Positions 7,961 through 16,034 of a stretch of 64,000 bases of DNA are shown piece after piece. The position numbers and the translations under genes were made by a program. The first letter of the stretch is position 1. Each line of letters starts with the position of its first letter. The DNA lies in contig JAEWEV010000019.1 of NCBI GenBank assembly GCA_023389155.1, forward strand, positions 1-64,000, in the 5' to 3' direction. The notes beneath the pieces were generated by a model. That model ran no database searches. It saw nothing but the letters and a program-made list of their open reading frames with translations, and was not told where the DNA came from. The DNA is from Pseudomonadota bacterium (GTDB lineage Bacteria; Pseudomonadota; Gammaproteobacteria; Burkholderiales; Burkholderiaceae_B).

Positions 7961-10900
7961 AGTTCGGCCTGCGCAGCCAGGTCGGATGGCTTGCGTTTTT
8001 TGACCAGCCGGTCAAACATCAGATAAATGACAGGCGTGGTAAACAGGGTCAGCAGCTGGCTGCAAATCAGACCACCCACCATGGTCAGACCGAGAGGCTG
8101 GCGCAGCTCGGCACCCGTACCGGTAGACAGCATGAGCGGAATGGCGCCAAACAGTGCCGCCAGCGTCGTCATCAGAATGGGACGAAAACGCAGAAGGGCC
8201 GCCTGGTGAATCGCCTTGACTGGCGGCAGCCCCTGATGGCGTTCCGCATCCAGGGCAAAGTCGATCATCATGATCGCGTTCTTCTTCACGATACCAATCA
8301 GAAGAATAATCCCGATAATACCAATCATATCCAGTTCGTTGCCCGTGATCATGAGTGCCAGCAATGCACCCACGGCTGCCGATGGCAGGGTCGACAGAAT
8401 GGTAACGGGATGAATATAGCTTTCATAAAGCACACCCAGCACGATGTACATGGTAAACACGGCGGCCAGCAGCAGCCATAGCGTACTGGACAGTGAAGAT
8501 TCGAAGGCCTGGGCAGCCCCCTGGAATCGCATATCGACCGTCGATGGCATGCCGATTTCAGCGCGGATATCATTGACGTGCTTTACGGCGTCAGACAATG
8601 AGGTGCCGGGGGCCAGATTGAAGGACACCAGCGCGGATGGGAACTGATCAACCCGCATGATTTCCAGCAGTTCCTGACCCGGAACAATCCGGGCAAGCTG
8701 GGTCAGGGAAACGGGTGTACCTTCGGATGTCTTGATATATACCTGGTCCAGATCGGCCGGATTATCGCGAAACTGATCCGCCACTTCCATCACCACCCGA
8801 TATTGTGCAGACTGGGTAAAAATCGTGGAGACCAGACGCTGACCGAAAGCGTTGTAGAGCGCATCGTCAATCTGGGACATGGTGATGCCATAACGGGCAG
8901 CGGCATCCCTGTCTACCTGGACCATCGTCTGAAGACCATTGAACTGGAAATTGTCCGTCACGCCGGCCAGTGCCTTGTCCGAGGCCAGACGCTCCACAAA
9001 AAGCGGAACCCACTGACGCAGCAGATCGGTATCCAGGCTCGACAGACTCAGCTGATATTGCGTACGGGACACCCTGGCGTCAATTGTCAGATCCTGCGAT
9101 GCCTGCAGATATACTTTCATGCCGCTGACTTTCGAGGCCTTGTCTTCCAGGCGCTGCATCACCTCCGTCATATTGTCACGATCGCCTGTGGTTTTGAGCT
9201 GCACCTGCATCCTGCCGGTATTGAGCGTTGCGTTGGAACCATCAACGCCAATGAACGAGGATACGGAGGCAACGGCAGGATCATCCTTGATGGCCTTTGC
9301 AATCTCGACCTGGCGTTCCGAAACCATTTTGAATGATGACGACTGTGGCGCCTCGGTAATAATCTGCACCATGCCGGTATCCTGCTGGGGGAAGAACCCC
9401 TTGGGAATCCACATATAAAGCAGAACGGTCAGCACGAACGTGGCCAGCGCGACCACCAAGGTTAGCGGCTGATGCCGCAGAACCACGGTAAGCATGCGGT
9501 CATAGCCATGGATGATACGGTCGATGGCCTCACCCATTTTCCGGTGCATGCGGTTGCCTTCGTAAGCCGATTCCGGCTTGAGCATCCGGGCACACATCAT
9601 GGGTGTGAGTGTCAGCGAAATGGCCAGCGAAATGATAATGGCGGTTGCCAATGTAATGGCAAATTCACTGAAAAGACGCCCGATCACATCGCCCATGAAC
9701 AGCAGTGGAATCAGTACGGCAATCAGTGATACGGTCAGGGAAATCAGGGTAAAGCCAATCTCTGCCGCCCCCTTGAGCGCTGCCTGCATAGGTGGCTCGC
9801 CATTCTCGATATGGCGGGCAATGTTTTCGATCATCACAATGGCATCATCAACCACAAAGCCGGTAGCGATGGTCAGGGCCATCAGCGTCAGGTTATTCAG
9901 GCTAAAGCCAAACAGGTACATCACACCAAACGTGCCGACAATCGACAGGGGGACGACAATGGACGGGATCACCGTCGCGCTGAAACTGCGCAAAAACGCA
10001 TACGTGACGACAATCACCAGCAGAATGGCCATCAGCATTTCATTCTGTACGTGATTAATCGATTCACGAATGGTTTCAGTCCGGTCAGCAACTGTTTCAA
10101 TGTCCAGCGAGGCGGGCAATGCCTGGCGCAGTTGCGGCAGGATTTTCTTCACATTGTCCACCACATCGATCACGTTGGCCCCAGGCTGACGCTGGATGTT
10201 CAGCAGAATGGCGGGCTGATCATTAATCCACGCGGCCTGTCGCACGTCTTCCGCGGACTGGATGGTATTGGCCACATCCTTCAGTCGCAGTACTGCGCCA
10301 TTCTGATACGCAAGAATCAGATTGTTATATTCTTCGGGTGTTTTGACCTGACTGTTGGCGTAAATGGTCGTGCCGCGTCGCGGGCCATCAATGTTGCCAG
10401 TGGGTTGATTGACATTGGCTGCCGTAATCGCGGTGCGCACGTCAGCCAGGGTCAGACCATTGGCGGCCAGCGAGGTAGGATTGACCTGGATTCGCAGCGC
10501 CGGGCGCTGTCCACCGGCGATACTGACCAGGCCAACTCCTGAAATCTGTGACAGTTTCTGCGCCATCCGCGTTTCGACCAAATCGCGGGCTTCATGCAAC
10601 GGCATGTTTTCCGATGTAATCGCCAGTGTGACGACAGGCCGGTCTGCCGGGTTGACCTTGTTATACACCGGCGGCATGGGCATATCTGAAGGCAGCAGGT
10701 TCGCTGCGGCATTGATCGCCGCCTGCACCTCCTGCTCGGCCACGCTCATTTCCACATCCAGTCCGAACTGCAGGGTGACAACCGATGCACCACCGGAACT
10801 GGATGAGGTCATCTGCAGCAAACCGGGCATCTGGCCAAACTGACGCTCCAGCGGCGAGGTAACCAGCGAAGCCATGGTGTCAGGACCGGCGCCGGGATAC

Positions 10901-11049
10901 AGAGATACAACCTGAATGGTAGGATAGTCGACTTCGGGCAGTGCGGACACGGGCAACAGGCGGTACGCCACCACCCCGGCCAGAAAAATCGCAATCATTG
11001 CCAGGGTTGTCGCCACTGGCTTCAGAATGAATATCCGTGAGATGTTCAC
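7957..11049 (-). CDS. mdtB: RND efflux transporter MdtB
   Basis: A 1030-residue RND protomer, first of the two tandem pump genes. It begins NISRIFILKPVATTLAMIAI and carries GFVVDDAIVMIENIARHIE in TM4, where the Asp pair belongs to the proton relay. HPVTILSTLPSAAVGALLAL lies in the second half. It is expected to assemble with MdtC into a mixed trimer connected to MdtA and the outer-membrane factor. The start is GTG at 11047-11049, overlapping the mdtA stop by 4 bp (GTGA), so translation is likely coupled. Full family length, no frameshift seen. Confidence 0.93.
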   Translation of the reverse strand: MNISRIFILKPVATTLAMIAIFLAGVVAYRLLPVSALPEVDYPTIQVVSLYPGAGPDTMASLVTSPLERQFGQMPGLLQMTSSSSGGASVVTLQFGLDVEMSVAEQEVQAAINAAANLLPSDMPMPPVYNKVNPADRPVVTLAITSENMPLHEARDLVETRMAQKLSQISGVGLVSIAGGQRPALRIQVNPTSLAANGLTLADVRTAITAANVNQPTGNIDGPRRGTTIYANSQVKTPEEYNNLILAYQNGAVLRLKDVANTIQSAEDVRQAAWINDQPAILLNIQRQPGANVIDVVDNVKKILPQLRQALPASLDIETVADRTETIRESINHVQNEMLMAILLVIVVTYAFLRSFSATVIPSIVVPLSIVGTFGVMYLFGFSLNNLTLMALTIATGFVVDDAIVMIENIARHIENGEPPMQAALKGAAEIGFTLISLTVSLIAVLIPLLFMGDVIGRLFSEFAITLATAIIISLAISLTLTPMMCARMLKPESAYEGNRMHRKMGEAIDRIIHGYDRMLTVVLRHQPLTLVVALATFVLTVLLYMWIPKGFFPQQDTGMVQIITEAPQSSSFKMVSERQVEIAKAIKDDPAVASVSSFIGVDGSNATLNTGRMQVQLKTTGDRDNMTEVMQRLEDKASKVSGMKVYLQASQDLTIDARVSRTQYQLSLSSLDTDLLRQWVPLFVERLASDKALAGVTDNFQFNGLQTMVQVDRDAAARYGITMSQIDDALYNAFGQRLVSTIFTQSAQYRVVMEVADQFRDNPADLDQVYIKTSEGTPVSLTQLARIVPGQELLEIMRVDQFPSALVSFNLAPGTSLSDAVKHVNDIRAEIGMPSTVDMRFQGAAQAFESSLSSTLWLLLAAVFTMYIVLGVLYESYIHPVTILSTLPSAAVGALLALMITGNELDMIGIIGIILLIGIVKKNAIMMIDFALDAERHQGLPPVKAIHQAALLRFRPILMTTLAALFGAIPLMLSTGTGAELRQPLGLTMVGGLICSQLLTLFTTPVIYLMFDRLVKKRKPSDLAAQAEL

Positions 11050-12278
11050 TTGACGATCTCGACTTTGGCGCCATTGCGCAGACGGTCGACGCCTTCAGAC
11101 ACCACTTTTTCGTTTTCTGACACGCCCTTGACGATCTGGGTATAGCCACTGTCTACCACACCCAGTTCGATCTGCCGGCTCTCTACCGTATTGTCATCTT
11201 TCACAATATAGACATACGGACCCTTGGAGCTGTTCTGGATGGCATCGGACATGACCACCAGGGCATCGGGAATTTCGCGGACTTTCAGTTCTGTATTGAC
11301 AAACTGATTAGGGAAAAGCGTTTCATTTTCGTTGTCGAACGTCGCCTTCATTTTGACGGTACCGGTAGTGGTATCCACCGCATTATCCATGGAAGTCAGT
11401 TCACCTTCGGCCAGCTGTTCCTTATCGTTCCGGTCCCGCAATATCACCTTGAGTTTTTCGCCCTTGTAGAGTGGTCCTGCCACATCGGGAAGCCAGGATT
11501 CGGGCATGGAAAAGACAACCGCAATGGGCTGTACCTGGGTGATGGTCACGATGCCATCGGTGGAACCCGCCGAGACCAGATTACCGACGTCAACGGTACG
11601 CAGGCCAAGGCGACCACTGATGGGGGCGCGCACTTTGGTATAGGTAAGCGACAGCTTTGCATCATCAACGGCGGCCTTGTTGTTCTGCGCCTGACCTTCA
11701 TACTGGCGCACCAGTGACTGCTGGGTGTCCACTTGCTGGCGGGCAATCGAATCCTGTTTGAACAATGTCTGGTAGCGCTGCAGATCCCGCCGGGCATTGG
11801 CAAGCAGCGCTGCATTCTGCGCCTGCGTCCCCCGCGCCTGTTGCAATGCCACTTCAAACGAACGTGGATCAATTTCCACCAGGACATCGCCCTCATTGAC
11901 CTTCTGGCCTTCAGTGAAGAGGATTTTCTGTATCGGGCCATCGACCCGGCTGCGAACGGTGACCGTGTTGAACGCGGTTACCGTGCCAAGTCCCCGCACA
12001 CTGACTGTCAGGGCTTTTTTCATGACAGGAACCACGCTGACGGGCGTTGCCGCTGTAGCCTGGCCGTTGCGCCCTCCTCTGCCGCCGGCGGCAGAGCGCC
12101 CGCCCCGCCCGGCCTGGGCACTGTCGCCCTGCGTTCGCTGACCGGCTGAGGCTTTCGTGTCGGCTGACCTTTCGTTTTGCTTTTGCCAATAGTAATAACC
12201 ACCAGCAGCGAGCAGCAACACGATCAGCAGGAGCAGTAATTTACGAGATTTTCTTTTTTTGGGTGGTGTATCCAACAT
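11046..12278 (-). CDS. mdtA: periplasmic adaptor (membrane fusion) protein MdtA
   Basis: A 410-residue adaptor linking the RND pump to the outer-membrane channel. An N-terminal anchor (KLLLLLIVLLLAAGGYYYW, about residues 13-31) is followed by a low-complexity Gly/Ala/Arg-rich linker of about 50 residues. Then come the lipoyl half GPIQKILFTEGQKVNEGDVL, a coiled-coil hairpin with many Gln/Ala/Arg, the second lipoyl half YTKVRAPISGRLGLRTVD, and beta-barrel and membrane-proximal domains. The Gly-rich linker is longer than I expect for the family. First gene of the four-gene operon; no dedicated regulator or baeSR-like two-component genes are adjacent. Confidence 0.92.
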   Translation of the reverse strand: MLDTPPKKRKSRKLLLLLIVLLLAAGGYYYWQKQNERSADTKASAGQRTQGDSAQAGRGGRSAAGGRGGRNGQATAATPVSVVPVMKKALTVSVRGLGTVTAFNTVTVRSRVDGPIQKILFTEGQKVNEGDVLVEIDPRSFEVALQQARGTQAQNAALLANARRDLQRYQTLFKQDSIARQQVDTQQSLVRQYEGQAQNNKAAVDDAKLSLTYTKVRAPISGRLGLRTVDVGNLVSAGSTDGIVTITQVQPIAVVFSMPESWLPDVAGPLYKGEKLKVILRDRNDKEQLAEGELTSMDNAVDTTTGTVKMKATFDNENETLFPNQFVNTELKVREIPDALVVMSDAIQNSSKGPYVYIVKDDNTVESRQIELGVVDSGYTQIVKGVSENEKVVSEGVDRLRNGAKVEIVK

Positions 12279-12428
12279 GGGTGTAGCGCTTCTAATTCCT
12301 CAGAGCCCCTATTTTTACCGATTTACACGGACGAGGCATCCGTTTTATTCGAACTGTAATAAATCGCAACAGCCCATATGTAACATAACCCTGTTTTTAT
12401 CAGCCCATGGCTGTCCCGGCAGTCAAAA
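12279..12428 (-). promoter_or_regulatory. intergenic region upstream of mdtA
   Basis: This 150-bp gap is the only non-coding DNA upstream of the efflux operon. It holds CAGCCCAT twice on the plus strand, about 32 bp apart, the downstream copy within the dyad CAGCC-N3-GGCTG. On the minus strand TTGCGA is followed 16 nt later by TAAAAC, a possible but poor promoter. The repeated octamer could be a regulator site; nothing more can be supported. Confidence 0.3.
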
Positions 12429-13184
12429 TCAGACGTTGCAAAACGACATTTTGAAGTTTGTCGGGGTGGTGATCAGCCGTGTCTTGTACTCATCGTCCAA
12501 TTCGGAAAACCGGACCCAGACGACGTATTTATTCGCGCTGATCTCGGGATAGATCAGTCGCTCACCCGATACCCAGACGCGCACCATCTGATAGATCTTT
12601 CCACCCAGCATTTCCTGAAACACGCCGCCTTCCTGTGTACTGGCATCTATCGGACTGCCCGATTCACGCAGCATTTTCAGAACAACGCTGACGCCATCAA
12701 ATAGCGGCATGAATGGCTCAACCCACTGGGTAATGGCACGCTGCCGGTTTTCCTCGGCCGAAAGCTGCCAGGCGTGATAGGAAGGAATATCAATTTGCGA
12801 GGTACCGCCTGGAACGGCGAAACGGTTTTTCAGACTCATCAGCCATTCGTTCTCGCGAGCCGCCTGCCCGATGCGCCCTTTTCCCATCAGGGCGACCGAA
12901 ACGCGTTGAAGATCGGCAACCGCCGCATCCAGCGCATCCAGATCAATGTTCGGATGATGGCGGTAGTTTTCGAGGTTGGCTTTTTGACGGTCAATATCCT
13001 GCAGAATACCCGAACGCACTTCCGCGCGGTCGCACGTATCCATGATCTCGAAAAGCAGCGACAGTGCCACGTGCTGGTGCATGGGACTGGTGCCGCTGAT
13101 GAATGCAAACAGTCGCTTGAACAGATATTCAAGCCGCATCAGGGAACGGATACGTTCGTTAATGGGATATTCGTATAAAACCAA
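12429..13184 (-). CDS. zapD: cell division protein ZapD (DUF1342)
   Basis: A 251-residue cytoplasmic protein that cross-links FtsZ filaments at midcell. The N-terminus VLYEYPINERIRSLMRLEYLF is the ZapD hallmark, followed by a helical domain and a beta-rich C-terminal half (GGVFQEMLGGKIYQMVRVW, YPEISANKYVVWVRF). The frame stays open to a GTG at 13214, but TTG 13184 gives the family start and is preceded by AAAGGG with about 8 nt spacing, so I use TTG. It lies downstream of coaE as in relatives. The small yacG gene that usually follows is not present in the 150 bp before mdtA. Confidence 0.93.
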   Translation of the reverse strand: MVLYEYPINERIRSLMRLEYLFKRLFAFISGTSPMHQHVALSLLFEIMDTCDRAEVRSGILQDIDRQKANLENYRHHPNIDLDALDAAVADLQRVSVALMGKGRIGQAARENEWLMSLKNRFAVPGGTSQIDIPSYHAWQLSAEENRQRAITQWVEPFMPLFDGVSVVLKMLRESGSPIDASTQEGGVFQEMLGGKIYQMVRVWVSGERLIYPEISANKYVVWVRFSELDDEYKTRLITTPTNFKMSFCNV

Positions 13185-13315
13185 TTGACTGACCCTTTTG
13201 TTTTTTGATAACACAATGCAGACGCTTCAGATACGCTGCCTGTTGCCTGTGGAAGGTTACGCCATGTCAGCCGTTTGACCCAGGCCCTGCGGGCCCGCCA
13301 CCAGACAACATGGCG

Positions 13316-13936
13316 TTACTGCGCCCGCTGCTGCTCGATCAGTTGCAGCCAGCCTTCATGTACCTGCTGTACCCGCGCATCAAGCATGGCAAGGGAGATC
13401 CCGATGCCATTGAAAATCACGTCATCCGCCGCAGCGAGTCGTTGTTGACGAGACGCCTGTGCGCTCATGATCTCTGTGACGGTTTTTACCGATAGTCCGC
13501 TGCGCGCCTGTACCCGCGCAATCTGCTGTGTTTCCTCACAGTCTACCACACAGATTCGATCCATCTTCTGCCGGTAACGGTCCAGAGACTCGACCAGCAG
13601 CGGGATATCATAGACCAGATAAACGCCGGTAGCCGCCTCGGCCGCAGCCTGCATTGCCTGCCCGATAAGCGGATGCAGGATCTGTTCAAGCTGGCGCCGC
13701 ACATCGGCCTGTTCAAACACCCGCTTGCGCATATACGCACGATCCATGGCGCCATCGGGCTGAACGGCAGCATCGCCGAAAGTCGCGGCAATCGCAGGCA
13801 TGGCCGCGCCACCAGCCTGAGTCAGTGCCCGAGACATGGCATCGGCATCGACGACCGTTGCGCCTCTTGCGGTCAGCAATTGTGCCACGGTGGATTTGCC
13901 TGAGCCAATGCCTCCCGTCAACCCTATCCTGAACAA
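13316..13936 (-). CDS. coaE: dephospho-CoA kinase
   Basis: A 206-residue kinase that phosphorylates the 3'-hydroxyl of dephospho-CoA, the last step of coenzyme A synthesis. The P-loop GLTGGIGSGKST (residues 5-16) is followed by DADAMSRALT, the conserved Asp segment of the CoA domain, and VYDIPLLVES in the middle. The start is TTG 13936, supported by AGGAG six bases upstream; no ATG is near. A strong terminator lies just upstream, so coaE may have its own promoter or depend on read-through. Confidence 0.94.
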   Translation of the reverse strand: MFRIGLTGGIGSGKSTVAQLLTARGATVVDADAMSRALTQAGGAAMPAIAATFGDAAVQPDGAMDRAYMRKRVFEQADVRRQLEQILHPLIGQAMQAAAEAATGVYLVYDIPLLVESLDRYRQKMDRICVVDCEETQQIARVQARSGLSVKTVTEIMSAQASRQQRLAAADDVIFNGIGISLAMLDARVQQVHEGWLQLIEQQRAQ

Positions 13937-13950
13937 CCCAGACTCCTGTG

Positions 13951-13982
13951 AAAAACAAGGCCGGGCGCGGAGCGCCAGGCCT
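13951..13982 (-). terminator. Rho-independent terminator downstream of the prepilin peptidase gene
   Basis: On the minus strand AGGCCTGGCGC pairs with GCGCCCGGCCT (one mismatch in 11 bp) around a TCC loop and is followed by TTGTTTTT. It lies between the prepilin peptidase gene and coaE, only about 15 nt before the coaE start. It would limit transcription into coaE. Confidence 0.8.
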
Positions 13983-14005
13983 GGTAACGCGGTATCCGAA
14001 AGGTA

Positions 14006-14671
14006 TTAACCATTCGGTATGGTGCCTTCCGAGAGATGCACGGCGATGGAACCCAAAGCCAGACACGGGCCGAAAGCGATCGTCTGCGGCTTAACTCCGG
14101 TGGCGCACCCTATGACTAGAATGTACACCAGTCCCGAAAAACTCGCCAGCAATAACACAAGGGGTAACTGTTCGTAAGAGAACCAGACAGTCAGTACGGT
14201 GATGAGCTTGATATCTCCTGCAGCCAGTCCCGGTTGCGTTGCGGGTCTGCAGTAATAAACCTGCATGAGAACCGTGCTGCACAGCGCCGCGCCAGCCAGA
14301 GTCATCATTGCCGGGCGCAGAGCGGGCATGCCCGGCAGGCGCCCTGCCAGCGCCATCTGGCCAACCGCCAGCAACAGAATCAGTACGTAGTTCGGCAGAA
14401 GCCGCAACCGGGCGTCGGCCAGCGAAAGAAGAAACATCAGATAGCAGAAAACAAGCCAATGCCAGCCATCATGCCGAACCAGCAGACACGTGAATACCCA
14501 TAGAGCCGGCAGGGCGACGAGCAGACGAATGCGAGCAAATGCGATCGGCCCCGTAATCACGCAGGCCAGAATTTCCCGTTGCCCATACCGCCAGCAAAGC
14601 AGTTTGTTTAGGAGGGCGTACGACGGCCACAGGCTGAGCGTCAGAATCAAAGCGGTCGAAAAATTTTTCAT
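14006..14671 (-). CDS. reduced A24-family prepilin peptidase (PilD-like)
   Basis: A 221-residue polytopic membrane protein of the type IV prepilin leader peptidase family, which cleaves and often N-methylates prepilins at the inner membrane. The two catalytic aspartates are visible: D86 in SLADARLRLLPN and D153 in LAAGDIKLITVL (the GxGD-type site). The C-terminal AFGPCLALGSI also matches PilD. PilD usually has about 270-290 residues with a conserved N-terminal cytoplasmic domain carrying a Cys tetrad. Here the N-terminus is a shorter hydrophobic stretch without that domain, so methylation may be lost. No pilin or secretion genes are nearby. Its ATG overlaps an upstream ORF by 4 bp. Confidence 0.75.
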   Translation of the reverse strand: MKNFSTALILTLSLWPSYALLNKLLCWRYGQREILACVITGPIAFARIRLLVALPALWVFTCLLVRHDGWHWLVFCYLMFLLSLADARLRLLPNYVLILLLAVGQMALAGRLPGMPALRPAMMTLAGAALCSTVLMQVYYCRPATQPGLAAGDIKLITVLTVWFSYEQLPLVLLLASFSGLVYILVIGCATGVKPQTIAFGPCLALGSIAVHLSEGTIPNG

Positions 14672-15040
14672 TGGACCGCACGCTGGGATTGAGTCAGACA
14701 GGGCAGATTACGCAAGCCGTGGGTCAACCAGGCAGCGCCGATCGACGACCTAAACACCGATCTAAACACCGCTCTGATCGCCGCTGCAATTACCGCCCCG
14801 GTGAACATCCCGTTCCACGTTTCTAACAGTGACAGCGGCTCTGACCGTGCCTCTGATAACGCCCCCTCTGGCGACCAATTTGACCCTTCGGAAATCCGAA
14901 CCCCCTTTCGGAGATGAATGCCTGGACGGACGGGCATGCAGCCGTGGTAATATTCCGCTAGTTCAATGCCAAACGACAAAAGTGTCCTCCGGACCGGCAA
15001 GGTTACGGTCATCACTCTGTCCCACAGGAAAAATGCTGTC
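14672..15040. other. 369-bp stretch without a confident gene
   Basis: This lies between the divergent prepilin peptidase and NlpE-like genes. A minus-strand ORF (14668-15051, 127 codons) ends in an ATGA overlap with the peptidase start and could be a real unrecognised gene, with a hydrophobic patch FTGAVIAAAIRAVF. An open plus-strand frame across 14688-14912 encodes a Ser/Asp-rich peptide but has no good start. A tandem repeat of CTAAACACCG (14750-14759 and 14762-14771, period 12) sits inside. I recognise neither product. Confidence 0.4.
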
Positions 15041-15694
15041 ATGCGTCTCAATTCATTGCGTTCCGTTCACCCACTGGTTTCAGTCGTCCTTGTACCAACT
15101 CTGCTGGCTGTCCTGTCGGCGTGTACCAGTCCCTCGCACACCGGCGCGACACCGCCGACTGTTGCCAGCGATACGGCAGTGAAAGAACGCGAAGCTGCTC
15201 CGCCCGTGTATCGGGGTCCCGGGCAGTTCCAGATTCCCTTTGGCAGCGCAGAACCCACGCCGCAAGAACTTCGTGCAGAACGTCAGCGTCAATCCACAAC
15301 GCAGGGGCTGATTCCCACAGGTAGAGTCTACCTGGGTTCCATTCCCTGCGAGACCGATGCCTGCCGTATACAGCGCGTTACGCTTACCCTGCTGCCAGAC
15401 GGACGCTGGCGTCGCGTCTCGCAACCTCTGGACCCTGCCGGCGCGGCCCGTGTCGATGGCGGCTGCTGGATACCCGAGCCAGGCGAACAGCCGCTCATTC
15501 ATTTACTATCGGGGAACCACACAGAATCAAACAGACTGGCCACCCTGCGCATGCGTAACCCCGCGGTGCTAACCGTTCAATCGCTGGGTGTCATGTCGCT
15601 GCCTGGCCGCTATACCCTGAACGTGCAGGCGGATACCGAGTCTATCAATAGCCTTCAGAACAACACATCGTTTTACTGCCCTGCCCGCTCCTGA
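15041..15694 (+). CDS. NlpE-like outer-membrane lipoprotein
   Basis: A predicted 217-residue lipoprotein. The signal peptide ends in VLVPTLLAVLSAC with the lipid-carrying Cys at residue 28. The mature part contains RVYLGSIPCETDACRIQRVT followed by LTLLPDGRWRR, which resembles the N-terminal domain of NlpE (YxGxLPCxDCxGI...TLxxDG). Here the CxxC of NlpE is replaced by CxxxxC. Function is inferred only: NlpE-type proteins sense surface or lipoprotein-trafficking stress. I chose ATG 15041, preceded by AGGA, because it starts the signal peptide; the frame continues upstream to 14966. Its end overlaps the convergent LuxR-type gene by 22 bp. Confidence 0.65.
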   Translation: MRLNSLRSVHPLVSVVLVPTLLAVLSACTSPSHTGATPPTVASDTAVKEREAAPPVYRGPGQFQIPFGSAEPTPQELRAERQRQSTTQGLIPTGRVYLGSIPCETDACRIQRVTLTLLPDGRWRRVSQPLDPAGAARVDGGCWIPEPGEQPLIHLLSGNHTESNRLATLRMRNPAVLTVQSLGVMSLPGRYTLNVQADTESINSLQNNTSFYCPARS

Positions 15695-15951
15695 TTCCCG
15701 CAATCACTATCAGGTATATTCGGGTTCACGCGAGTAAACACCTCGCGGGCAAGTTCTGTGGCGTTTCTCACGTTCATCTTGCGAAAGATGCGGGCGCGAT
15801 GAGCTTCGATGGTTCTTTGTGATACGCCAAGCTCAGCTGCAGCGACCTTGTTGGGCAGGCCCTGAGTGACGAAAAAAAAGACCTCTTTTTCACGCGGAGT
15901 CAGGCATTGAATGAGGGCGTCAAGCCCCGGCATGTTTTCCCCTGTTCCCAT
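15673..15951 (-). CDS. stand-alone LuxR/FixJ-type HTH regulator
   Basis: A 92-residue protein that is almost only a LuxR-family DNA-binding domain: LTPREKEVFFFVTQG opens the four-helix bundle and the recognition helix is VSQRTIEAHRARIFRKM (about residues 43-59). No receiver, PAS or autoinducer-binding domain precedes it, so activity may be controlled by expression or by a partner. ATG 15951 follows GAGG with 7 nt spacing; ATG 15933 with AGGGG upstream is an alternative. It is convergent with, and overlaps, the NlpE-like gene. Targets are unknown. Confidence 0.8.
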   Translation of the reverse strand: MGTGENMPGLDALIQCLTPREKEVFFFVTQGLPNKVAAAELGVSQRTIEAHRARIFRKMNVRNATELAREVFTRVNPNIPDSDCGNQERAGQ

Positions 15952-16009
15952 ATGGATACCTCATGTTGCTTATCGAGAGGGGTCTGATTATAGTGATGCT
16001 GCCGGGGGC

Positions 16010-16034
16010 AAAAAACTGTTAGAACTGACAGTTT
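16010..16034 (-). terminator. candidate terminator of panC
   Basis: Overlapping the panC stop codon, AAACTGT pairs with ACAGTTT around an 8-nt loop on the minus strand, and six T follow. The stem is AT-rich, so it is of moderate strength. Confidence 0.5.

Noticed and set aside
4835..11049. Many long open frames on the plus strand opposite the RND genes (for example 7178-7951 and 9811-10542)
   Set aside because: They lie wholly inside two full-length, clearly conserved RND genes and show no recognisable domains; they are compositional shadows.
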